A DNA stretch of 24,904 nt, from IMG/VR virus record IMGVR_UViG_3300032240_000260, positions 1 through 24,904 of that record; one strand, 5' to 3'. Source of the stretch: a virus. The notes under the pieces were generated by a model that ran no database searches, was not told where the DNA came from, and was given only the letters and a program-made list of their open reading frames with translations. Position 1 is the stretch's first letter, and each line of letters begins with the position of its first letter. The position numbers and the translations under genes are program-made. Shown here piece by piece: positions 1 through 6,398 of this stretch.

Positions 1-687
1 ACTATTGGTAACAGCAGCAGTATAATAAGCAAAAGGATTATTAGATTTGCTTTCGTCGAACTGTAAGCCAATCTGCGTAAGTTGTAAGATCGCTTGTCCT
101 CGCATTTCGTCATTGTATGTGTAACCCCTAACGTTGCCGCGTGTAGCGTATCGTTCGCACAGTTTGATAAACATGCGAGCCAAATTGTCAGTCATGCGAC
201 CATGGTCTTTGCTGAAGTAGCCGTTTTCCATGCCGCCTTTCCAATGACTCTTGCCAACGCAGATAAGATTGTCTTGGTCATCAAACTTCCAATGTTGATA
301 AGGAGGAAAGTTAACTTTCTCATGACTATCAGCTGTGCTCTTAACAGTCTTTTTACGACCTGGAGCGAGAGGAATATGCTCAAAAGTCATAACTCTGATA
401 ACGATATCAGTTTTAGCGATCTTCTTATAGTCTACTTCAAAGTCCTTAGCTGGGACTTTCTTTTCTCTGCTGGCGATCTCGTGAGCAGCTTTTGCCATTT
501 TGCTGGCTCTATTGCGTTTGGCTTCGGCGATAGTTCGCACATTGATCTTTGCTAGGCTAGGCAAAATGATATCATAGTCTTCGTATTCTGGTGCTACGTA
601 TGAAGAATATGTGTTTTTGCTTCTATGTATTTCTTTTAATAGGTCTTTATTTGTTAGGTACTTTATCTTAGGTGCTTGTGTAATCAT
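1..687 (-). CDS. gp55: Late-transcription sigma factor, T4 gp55-like (3' end cut by window edge)
   Basis: Reading the minus strand from an ATG at 687 gives 229 open codons to the edge with no stop, so the C-terminus is missing. Residues 188-195 read GYTYNDEM and 210-223 read FDESKSNNPFAYYT. From memory of T4 gp55, its core has GYT..(K)QEM followed by FDE-K-NP-AY-T, the sigma region 2-like part that recognises the late promoter. The N-terminus also matches T4: PKIKYLTNKDLLKEI here, PKYNYVNNKELLQAI in T4, which supports this start. A GGAGG sits 11 bases upstream. Compared with T4 (185 aa in total) there is an extra stretch of roughly 100 residues between the N-terminus and the core, with a basic segment and a KSHWKGG-type motif; I recall similar extensions in marine T4-like phages. 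The gene diverges from the structural operon whose promoters it should activate. Family assignment is firm; the role is by homology. Confidence 0.9.
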   Translation of the reverse strand, partial: MITQAPKIKYLTNKDLLKEIHRSKNTYSSYVAPEYEDYDIILPSLAKINVRTIAEAKRNRASKMAKAAHEIASREKKVPAKDFEVDYKKIAKTDIVIRVMTFEHIPLAPGRKKTVKSTADSHEKVNFPPYQHWKFDDQDNLICVGKSHWKGGMENGYFSKDHGRMTDNLARMFIKLCERYATRGNVRGYTYNDEMRGQAILQLTQIGLQFDESKSNNPFAYYTAAVTNS

Positions 688-698
688 TAGGTTAGGAT

Positions 699-703
699 CC
701 TCC
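699..703 (-). promoter_or_regulatory. Ribosome binding site of gp55
   Basis: The minus strand reads CACGGAGGATC here, a near-perfect Shine-Dalgarno core (GGAGG). The spacer to the ATG at 687 is 11 bases, somewhat long, but no better start lies between, and the N-terminal similarity to T4 gp55 favours 687. Confidence 0.6.
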
Positions 704-733
704 GTGTACTTATATAATAGCACATTTTATACG

Positions 734-742
734 AAATAAATA
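734..742 (+). promoter_or_regulatory. Late promoter, AAATAAATA (TATAAATA-like), for the baseplate operon
   Basis: AAATAAATA matches the T4 late consensus TATAAATA at 7 of 8 positions (735-742). In T4-like phages this element is read by gp55-bound host RNA polymerase, with the start about 6 bases downstream. Six bases after the element comes AGGAT, the Shine-Dalgarno for the gene at 765. The same 9-mer, 6-base spacer and AGGAT recur before gp6 at 6370. No typical sigma70 -35 box is evident. Function is inferred from consensus, position and recurrence. Confidence 0.7.
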
Positions 743-764
743 GACTAAAGGATACCAAAATCGC

Positions 765-1832
765 ATGGCTCTACCGACTAATACAACTTCTACAGCAGGT
801 ACAACGAACCAGCAGATATACACTGCTGGGTCAAAAGGCTATACGGGTCTTTTGAACGTTATCAATTCCACTCCGGTTTACTACACAGACTATGTGAATA
901 ATGGAGTTAACGCCAGCTTGAACGCTAATAATCCTAACGCAGCCGGAGGCGGCGGTGGTGGTGGTGGCGGTGGCGGTGGTCTTAAATTACCAAGCCTAAA
1001 CCTAACAGGACTAGATAAAGCACTAGGTGTGTTAGGTGCTTTGGCGATCTTAGAACAGTTACCTAGTATCATTACCAACGCAGCTAATACGATTAAAGGT
1101 ATCGCTCAATCTATAGTTAACGTAGGACGAAATCTGTTAGCCGCAGGTAGGAGACTATTAAATCTACCAGGGCAGATTGTGGATTCTTTTAGGAATGCGT
1201 TTAATGGCATAGGAACATCGCTAGCAGAGTTTAAAGATGTTGCTCCTACTGATCCATATGATTGGAGAGTAAGGATTAGAACTAACTTTGGTCTATTCAA
1301 TTCGGCATTATTGGCACCATTACAAGAAACAAATGGAATGGTGTTTCCTTTCATTCCTAGCATTGTGGTATCACACAAAGCTCAATATACAACTACAGAA
1401 CCGATGCATAGCAACTTTGCCTTCCAAGGCTATAAGAACAGCACCGTTGATGATATTACTATCACTGGTGAGTTCGCAGTACAGACAGATGCTGAAGGAC
1501 TGTATTGGTTGGCTGCTACTACTTTCTTAAAATCGGCCACTAAGATGTTTTATGGAAAAAGTTCTCCGCAAGGTAATCCTCCTGTTGTGTGTAGATTATC
1601 CGGTTACGGTGAATATGTTTTTAATGATGTTCCTGTTGTTATAAAAAGTTTTTCGTTAGAACTTCCTAAAGATGTTAATTACAAAAGAATACAACCGCCA
1701 GGCAGTAATCCCCAGTGGGTACCAATGGCTAGTTCAATTACAGTAGTTGTATCACCAGTTTACAACAGAGCAAAATTGAGATCGTTTAGCTTATCAGATT
1801 ATGCCAATGGCAAACAAGGCGGGGTGATGTAA
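765..1832 (+). CDS. Baseplate tail-tube junction protein, gp48/gp54-like
   Basis: The product has 355 aa, close to T4 gp48 (364) and gp54 (320), the proteins that cap the hub and start tail-tube polymerisation. Residues 1-60 are Ser/Thr/Asn-rich and poorly structured. Residues 61-72 are twelve consecutive glycines. Residues about 80-150 look like amphipathic helices (ALGVLGALAILEQL and following). From about 165 to the end there is a beta-rich tube-like domain with WRVRI, FPFIPSIVVSHKAQY, DITITGEF and a closing VPMASSITVVVSPVYNR strand. That closing strand pattern is typical of tail-tube-fold baseplate proteins. The gene is first in the operon, after a late promoter and AAAGGAT Shine-Dalgarno, and its stop overlaps the gp53 start by one base. 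I cannot decide between gp48 and gp54 by eye, so no symbol is given. Confidence 0.7.
   Translation: MALPTNTTSTAGTTNQQIYTAGSKGYTGLLNVINSTPVYYTDYVNNGVNASLNANNPNAAGGGGGGGGGGGGLKLPSLNLTGLDKALGVLGALAILEQLPSIITNAANTIKGIAQSIVNVGRNLLAAGRRLLNLPGQIVDSFRNAFNGIGTSLAEFKDVAPTDPYDWRVRIRTNFGLFNSALLAPLQETNGMVFPFIPSIVVSHKAQYTTTEPMHSNFAFQGYKNSTVDDITITGEFAVQTDAEGLYWLAATTFLKSATKMFYGKSSPQGNPPVVCRLSGYGEYVFNDVPVVIKSFSLELPKDVNYKRIQPPGSNPQWVPMASSITVVVSPVYNRAKLRSFSLSDYANGKQGGVM
945..980 (+). repeat. GGN trinucleotide tract encoding twelve glycines
   Basis: Twelve GGN codons in a row (GGA, GGC and GGT mixed, mostly GGT/GGC) encode a Gly12 linker at residues 61-72 of the tube-junction protein. It joins a low-complexity N-terminal arm to the helical and tube-like body. 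The codon mixture makes it an imperfect microsatellite; gain or loss of whole triplets would keep the frame. On the opposite strand it would read as polyproline, but that frame is a shadow. Confidence 0.9.
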
Positions 1833-2134
1833 TGGCAACAGTTTATTCTAAAGCTTCTCCTTGGTACTATACACCACAAACTAATCAATACCTTGATGTG
1901 TTAACGATTAGAAAAGTTCCTGCTGAACCAACTGATCCGGAATATGCGATCGAATCGCATTACAAACACAGACCAGATCTAATGGCATTTGATATCTATG
2001 GAAATGCTGCTCTTTGGTGGGTAATAACACAGAGAAATATGGATGTGATTAAAGATCCTATTTTTGATTTTGAACCAGGGGTAGTTATTAGAATACCGCC
2101 TAAAGAAAACATTATAAGATACCTAGGAATTTAA
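1832..2134 (+). CDS. gp53: Baseplate wedge protein gp53
   Basis: This 100-aa protein fits the gp53 family (Phage_gp53), a small baseplate wedge component that in T4 joins the inner baseplate and helps connect neighbouring wedges around the hub. Visible family hallmarks are the opening YYxTPxxNQYLD, the central HYKHRPDLMAFDIYGNA followed by LWWVI, and the end DPIFDFEPGVVIRIP. The second half, with a conserved Gly-Asn-Ala-LWW-I core and a terminal V-I-P-P strand, is the LysM-like part of the family. T4 gp53 is about 196 aa, so this is a short version, as in many marine relatives. The ATG overlaps the previous stop by one base (TAATG), with a G-rich Shine-Dalgarno (GGCGGGGTG) just upstream, so translational coupling is likely. 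Confidence 0.88.
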   Translation: MATVYSKASPWYYTPQTNQYLDVLTIRKVPAEPTDPEYAIESHYKHRPDLMAFDIYGNAALWWVITQRNMDVIKDPIFDFEPGVVIRIPPKENIIRYLGI

Positions 2135-4288
2135 ATGGCAAATCCAGTTAATGCGGTTATTATGACGGGTAGTCAGTTTGATACTGCTATAACCAATGTT
2201 ACGTCTAAGGTAGCTGGAGCAGCATCTCTATCAGACACATTGTTTCCTAATGCTGAGCCAAATATTTTAAAAACTTTTTCTAGTTATACATATCTTTGGT
2301 CATTGGGCTGTTTGTCTCAAGAGCAACACAATTCGACTTCTTATAGATCTGATGATTCCAGCATAGACTATATTGTGTTAAGCGAAGGTGGGGGCAACGC
2401 TGATAAACGTGTATCGACTTTCTATGGTACTCCAGAATATTTTATAAACAACATAGAATTTAAACAGATAGAAGGCAACCCAACGCAGCCGGTTGCCCAA
2501 ATGAAGTTTGAGATATATGAACCATACAGCATGGGACTATTTCTACAGAGCATACAGGTAGCTGCGGTAAAAGCAGGATTTACTACATACACAGCACAAG
2601 CACCTTTTGTATTGAAGCTACGTTTTACAGGTTGGACTGAAAGTTTAGCAGATAAACTATCACCATTTGTGTCAACAACATCCAGTGAAGGTCTAACTAG
2701 ATTTTATCCGTTTACATTTAAATCAGTTCAAATAACACACAACGAAACAGGAACCATTTATGCTTGTACTGCTGTTCCTTATGTTATGAGTGCTTATAGC
2801 AATATCAACAATACTGTTAAAAAAACTGTTACAGTTTCTGGGAAAACTGTAGGAGAAGTTTTAGGAGGAAAGGAACCTAAAGAAAATTCATTAGCTACAG
2901 CTATGAACAACTACATGAAAGAAATGAAACAGGCAGGAGTTATTGGCGAAGAAGACCAGTATAGCATTTTGTTTCAAGACGAACAAGGACAAGAAAATTC
3001 TGCTATAGCCGATGCTGGATTTAAGTTTGATATTAATTCTGGTGGTAATATGGATTTTACCAAAGACAAAGACGGATATACAAAAGCACAAACTCAAGCT
3101 AGAGCAGCTATTAACACAGCTGAACTTAAATCTAGACAGTTCAGTTTTGACCCGGGCGGCAATAGCAGCAACGACTTTCCTAGAACAATCACTTCGATTA
3201 TTGACCAAGTGATGTTAGCTAGTGAATATTGTACAAAAGCATATCTACAAGAAAACTTTGATTCTGACGGCATGGTAAAATGGTATCGCATTAGAGCCAA
3301 CATTAAGTTTCAGACAGGAAAGATAGATGCTAAACGTAATTCTTTTCCTATGATATATGAATTTGTAGTATCGCCGTACAAGGTACACAGCAGCAAGATC
3401 AAAAATCCTCTAGCACCTAGCTTGGGTATGAGCAAGATCAGAGCGAATGTTAAAAAAGTATACAACTATTCATATACAGGCGCAAATGATGATATTGTGA
3501 AATTTGATATAAATCTAGCCACTACGTATTATCAAGCGGTGTTTACAGGACTACCTGAAAAGACAGGAGGATCAGAGGCAGGGTCAAAAGGCGCCGCCGA
3601 AACAAATGATGTTCCAAGACAGACAGCAGGAGACAATGTCGATCAGGCATTTAGGCCAACCGGAACATATAGATCATTACTAGACCCAGAAGCATACAAT
3701 AAACCGGGGGGTGGTGCCGCAGCAGATAGTCCTGAAGTTATCGTAGCTAGAAACGTACAAAAAGCATTCCAAGACACTACATCTCAGATGATAACCAGAT
3801 TAGAAATCTACGGCGATCCTTATTGGTTGTCTGACAGCGGATTAGGAAATTATGTATCTTCTTTGGCCGATAGCCAAACAAACGCAGACGGTACAGCTCC
3901 TTATGATTTTACAGAAGTGAGATTGTTCTTAGGATTTAAAACACCTATTGATGCACCGGCCGAGGGCTCATTGTATTTGTTTCCAGGTATGGGGACAGTT
4001 TATAATCCTTTTAGTGGAACCTACAAAGTACAAACAGTTACTAATATTTTTAGAGACGGCATGTTTACACAACAGTTACTATTAGCTAGAGATATTGATC
4101 AACAAGACGAAGATATCAAGAAAGCGATCAGCGATCCTGGGTTGGGCTACTATAAATCAGCTGGACAAGAAGATGCTACAAAATCTCAAGATCCTTCTGG
4201 TGCTACAGCTACACCAGTACAACCACAAAACGCGGTTACTTCAACTAATTTACCACCAGTTAATGCTGTTAGACCGACAGGGCAATAA
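2135..4288 (+). CDS. Putative baseplate hub protein (gp27 position)
   Basis: This 717-aa protein starts directly after the gp53 stop with no gap; AGGA at 2125-2128 gives a 6-base spacer. It lies between gp53 and the gp5-like spike, where a gp27-type hub is expected. The N-terminal 250 residues look like a tube-type beta domain: FSSYTYLWSLGCLS, MKFEIYEPYSMGLFL, FVLKLRFTGW, FYPFTFKSVQI, and VTVSGKTVGEVL. Residues about 551-660 resemble the last domain of hub proteins: RLEIYGDPYWL, then FSGTYKVQTVTNIFRDGMF and QQLLLARDID. The middle (about 260-500) is charged and less clear. T4 gp27 has 391 aa, so this is nearly twice as long, with a Pro/Gln/Ala-rich C-terminal tail. I recognise the hub-like layout, not a definite gp27 match. 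Confidence 0.6.
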   Translation: MANPVNAVIMTGSQFDTAITNVTSKVAGAASLSDTLFPNAEPNILKTFSSYTYLWSLGCLSQEQHNSTSYRSDDSSIDYIVLSEGGGNADKRVSTFYGTPEYFINNIEFKQIEGNPTQPVAQMKFEIYEPYSMGLFLQSIQVAAVKAGFTTYTAQAPFVLKLRFTGWTESLADKLSPFVSTTSSEGLTRFYPFTFKSVQITHNETGTIYACTAVPYVMSAYSNINNTVKKTVTVSGKTVGEVLGGKEPKENSLATAMNNYMKEMKQAGVIGEEDQYSILFQDEQGQENSAIADAGFKFDINSGGNMDFTKDKDGYTKAQTQARAAINTAELKSRQFSFDPGGNSSNDFPRTITSIIDQVMLASEYCTKAYLQENFDSDGMVKWYRIRANIKFQTGKIDAKRNSFPMIYEFVVSPYKVHSSKIKNPLAPSLGMSKIRANVKKVYNYSYTGANDDIVKFDINLATTYYQAVFTGLPEKTGGSEAGSKGAAETNDVPRQTAGDNVDQAFRPTGTYRSLLDPEAYNKPGGGAAADSPEVIVARNVQKAFQDTTSQMITRLEIYGDPYWLSDSGLGNYVSSLADSQTNADGTAPYDFTEVRLFLGFKTPIDAPAEGSLYLFPGMGTVYNPFSGTYKVQTVTNIFRDGMFTQQLLLARDIDQQDEDIKKAISDPGLGYYKSAGQEDATKSQDPSGATATPVQPQNAVTSTNLPPVNAVRPTGQ

Positions 4289-4293
4289 AATAA

Positions 4294-5928
4294 ATGGAAG
4301 AATACAGAGTAGACGAATCGAAAATCGCTGGTCCTAAGATCTCTGGTCCTAGGTTAGCTAAAGTTGTAGGACACTTTGATCCTACATTTATGGGAGGACT
4401 TCGCGTTAGCATCATAAAAGGAGTCGGCGACACGTTTGGTGACAAGACACAGGAACGTATTGTACGATACTGCCCTCCTTTCTTTGGAGCAACAAACGCA
4501 GCCTTTAATGGCATGAATACTGGCAATGATCAGGCGTTCAACGACACACAAAAAAGTTACGGCATGAGTTTTGTACCGCCAGACATTGGCGTTACTGTGC
4601 TTTGTATTTTTCTAGAAGAGACTGGCGAAGGGTTCTGGATAGGATGTGTACCTGATCGATATATCAATCAAATGGTGCCAGCTATCGGTGCTAACGCAAA
4701 TACAGATCAAGGCGCCAGCGACGCAAAATTATACGACAAAGATTGGCCTTTGCCTACCGGTGAATATAACAAAAAAATCAACGATAAAAAAACAGCCAAC
4801 GACATAGACAAGATAAAAAGGCCGGTACATCCTTTTGCCGGTGTTTTACAAAACCAGGGACTGATCAAAGATTATATCAGAGGTGTTGCTACGTCTTCAA
4901 TGAGAAGAAATGCTATATCTAATGTCTATGGTATATCAACGCCGGGTCCGGTAGATAGACGTTCTGGAGCCAAGAAAGCCAAGTTAGGAGACAAAGGCGA
5001 TCAATCAGATCCGCAACCAGTTAGCCGTGTAGGCGGCACACAGTTTGTAATGGACGACGGTGACGATCGTTATTTTAGAAAAACAGCCGCAGGAGAAGGT
5101 CCACCTGTTTATGTAGCTGCTAATGCTGGCGGCGATACTAGAATCCCAGTTAGCGAATATTTCCGTGTAAGAACAAGGACCGGACATCAGATCCTGCTAC
5201 ACAACTCAGAAGATTTAATTTATATCGGACACGGCTCAGGTGGCTCATGGATTGAAATGAGCAGTAACGGCAAGATAGATATTTTTGCCGCCGACTCTGT
5301 TAGCATACACACTGAACAAGATTTCAACTTCCGTGCTGACCGTGATATAAATTTTGAAGCTGGTCGTAACATGAACATTAAGACTATGGAAGGTCTTAAG
5401 ATTGAAGTAGATAAGACTATGAACTTGATTGTAACTGAAGATCAAAAGATCTGGATCAAAGGCAATCAAGAAACCACTGTCGATGGTGCGTTAAAAACTG
5501 CTGTAAAAAATTACAATCTCAGCGCATCAGAAGCTATGAAAATATCTTCAACACAAGACGCTAACTTTTCATCAACTGGTGGCAATGTCAATTTACAAGC
5601 AGCAACAAACACCAACATAACAAGTGCTGGTAATCATATAGAATTTGCTAAAAAAGTCTACATGAATTCTATAACACCAACTCCAGCATCAGCTGCTGAT
5701 ACTTCAGGTATGGAAAAACCAACACCTACAGAATTAGGGGAAGTTCCTCAGACAAATGGTAGACAAGATTTCAAAGCAACACAATATCAAAACGAAACAG
5801 GATTGAAAACCACGCTCAAACGAGTTCCGATGCATGAACCTTGGGGCGGCCATGAGAATACAGACCCTGGCAAGTACGATCCTAAAACACTAGACAGGGA
5901 GGCCAAAGATGGCGGCACGAATATATAA
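4294..5928 (+). CDS. gp5: Baseplate central spike, gp5-like, without lysozyme domain
   Basis: The 544 aa follow the gp5/VgrG spike layout. Residues about 18-130 form an OB-fold: KVVGHFDPTFMGGLRVSI, then VPPDIGVTVLCIFLEE and GFWIGCV. Residues 290-306 (FRVRTRTGHQILLHNSE) lead into a repetitive beta-helix to about 459, with short strands such as SVSIHTEQDFNFRADRDINF. The C-terminus has RVPMHEPWGGHENTDP (about 510-525), a motif I recall from marine gp5 homologues. T4 gp5 (575 aa) has a lysozyme domain between OB-fold and beta-helix. Here those roughly 160 residues instead hold IRGVATSSMRRNAISNVYG and VGGTQFVMDDGDDRYF, with no visible Glu/Asp/Thr lysozyme triad. The role would be the membrane-piercing spike on the hub trimer. 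It starts 5 bases after the hub gene with a weak Shine-Dalgarno, and its last 20 bases overlap gp25. Confidence 0.8.
   Translation: MEEYRVDESKIAGPKISGPRLAKVVGHFDPTFMGGLRVSIIKGVGDTFGDKTQERIVRYCPPFFGATNAAFNGMNTGNDQAFNDTQKSYGMSFVPPDIGVTVLCIFLEETGEGFWIGCVPDRYINQMVPAIGANANTDQGASDAKLYDKDWPLPTGEYNKKINDKKTANDIDKIKRPVHPFAGVLQNQGLIKDYIRGVATSSMRRNAISNVYGISTPGPVDRRSGAKKAKLGDKGDQSDPQPVSRVGGTQFVMDDGDDRYFRKTAAGEGPPVYVAANAGGDTRIPVSEYFRVRTRTGHQILLHNSEDLIYIGHGSGGSWIEMSSNGKIDIFAADSVSIHTEQDFNFRADRDINFEAGRNMNIKTMEGLKIEVDKTMNLIVTEDQKIWIKGNQETTVDGALKTAVKNYNLSASEAMKISSTQDANFSSTGGNVNLQAATNTNITSAGNHIEFAKKVYMNSITPTPASAADTSGMEKPTPTELGEVPQTNGRQDFKATQYQNETGLKTTLKRVPMHEPWGGHENTDPGKYDPKTLDREAKDGGTNI
5896..5902 (+). promoter_or_regulatory. 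Strong ribosome binding site of gp25 inside the gp5-like gene
   Basis: AGGGAGG lies six bases before the ATG at 5909 and within the last codons of the spike gene. It is the strongest Shine-Dalgarno in the operon and fixes the gp25 start at 5909 despite the 20-base overlap. Confidence 0.75.
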
Positions 5929-6349
5929 CGTAAAAACAGTTGATACTGGGCAGGCCCAGGCTGGAGATTTCAGCCAACAGACTTTTGCTTACAAGGGATT
6001 TAATTCTAAGTCAGTAACTACTGGATTTAAACAGCATGACATTGATCTGATCAAACAAGATCTGTTAAATCATTTCCACATCAAGAAAGGTGAGAAACTG
6101 ATGAATCCTGAATTTGGCACCATCATCTGGGACATGATTTTTGAACCAATGACCCAACAAAATCTACAAATGATACAAGATGATGTTGCGGAAATTATCA
6201 ACAGAGACCCAAGGATTACAGCTAACAATATCGCTGTTGACGGAACAGACTATGGTATAAGAATTGAAGTTGAACTGACTTATAATCCATTGAACATAAC
6301 AGAAAGATTGGCAATTAACTTTGACAAAAACTCTGTACCTAACAAATAA
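5909..6349 (+). CDS. gp25: Baseplate wedge protein gp25 (GPW_gp25 family)
   Basis: At 146 aa this is close to T4 gp25 (132). The family core is clear: IDLIKQDLLNHFHIKKGEK, then NPEFGTIIWDMIFEP, INRDPRI, and a final YGIRIEVELTYNPLNITERL strand pair. In T4-like phages gp25 sits in the inner baseplate, binds gp6 and gp53, and helps start sheath assembly; related proteins form the same wedge core in P2-like phages (gpW) and type VI secretion (TssE). The first 45 residues are polar and less conserved. The gene overlaps the end of the spike gene by 20 bases and has its own strong Shine-Dalgarno. It is followed by a 49-base gap that contains a late promoter, so gp25 may end the first transcriptional segment, although no terminator is visible. 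Confidence 0.92.
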   Translation: MAARIYNVKTVDTGQAQAGDFSQQTFAYKGFNSKSVTTGFKQHDIDLIKQDLLNHFHIKKGEKLMNPEFGTIIWDMIFEPMTQQNLQMIQDDVAEIINRDPRITANNIAVDGTDYGIRIEVELTYNPLNITERLAINFDKNSVPNK

Positions 6350-6369
6350 AATGCGCAGTTAATTTTACC

Positions 6370-6378
6370 AAATAAATA
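6370..6378 (+). promoter_or_regulatory. Second late promoter, AAATAAATA, before gp6
   Basis: The same 9-mer as at 734 lies in the only sizeable gap inside the operon, 20 bases before the gp6 ATG. Its last 8 bases (6371-6378) match TATAAATA at 7 of 8 positions. Six bases later comes AGGAT (6385-6389), exactly as at the first promoter. A start about 6 bases downstream would leave a 15-base leader that still contains the Shine-Dalgarno. It would drive gp6 and the giant gene separately from the upstream genes. Confidence 0.7.
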
Positions 6379-6398
6379 CTGTATAGGATTGGAAACCG

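Larger units (their letters stand above)
688..764. other. Divergent intergenic region between gp55 and the structural operon
   Basis: This 77-base AT-rich gap separates the two divergent transcription units. It holds the gp55 Shine-Dalgarno on the minus strand and the first late promoter on the plus strand. On the minus strand, TATTAT and TATAAA-like hexamers around 710-730 could be a -10 element for gp55, but I see no convincing -35 box and do not call that promoter. No terminator-like hairpin is visible. Confidence 0.5.

Noticed and set aside
94-555. Plus-strand open frame of 153 codons at the left edge
   Set aside because: It lies entirely over the minus-strand gp55 gene, whose protein has clear family motifs and a Shine-Dalgarno. 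The plus-strand product has no recognisable pattern.
890-1078. Minus-strand frame with polyproline
   Set aside because: The proline run is only the complement of the GGN tract; the frame has no ribosome site and overlaps a real gene.
3508-3515. TATAAATC, 7 of 8 to the late promoter consensus
   Set aside because: It lies mid-gene in the hub candidate with no following ribosome site or start; expected by chance in AT-rich coding DNA.
4286-4296. AATAAAATAAATG between hub and spike genes as a late promoter
   Set aside because: The element would overlap the spike start codon, leaving no leader, and it matches the consensus less well (AATAAATG).
4700-5160. Lysozyme or peptidase domain in the spike protein
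   Set aside because: I looked for the T4-type Glu/Asp/Thr arrangement and for zinc-peptidase motifs and saw none. The visible motifs are linker and VgrG-like.
5346-5353. TATAAATT, 7 of 8 to the late promoter consensus
   Set aside because: It is inside the beta-helix part of the spike gene and no gene starts nearby; a chance match.
6350-6398. Transcription terminator after gp25
   Set aside because: The gap contains no GC-rich hairpin followed by a T run; the late promoter and ribosome site account for the space.
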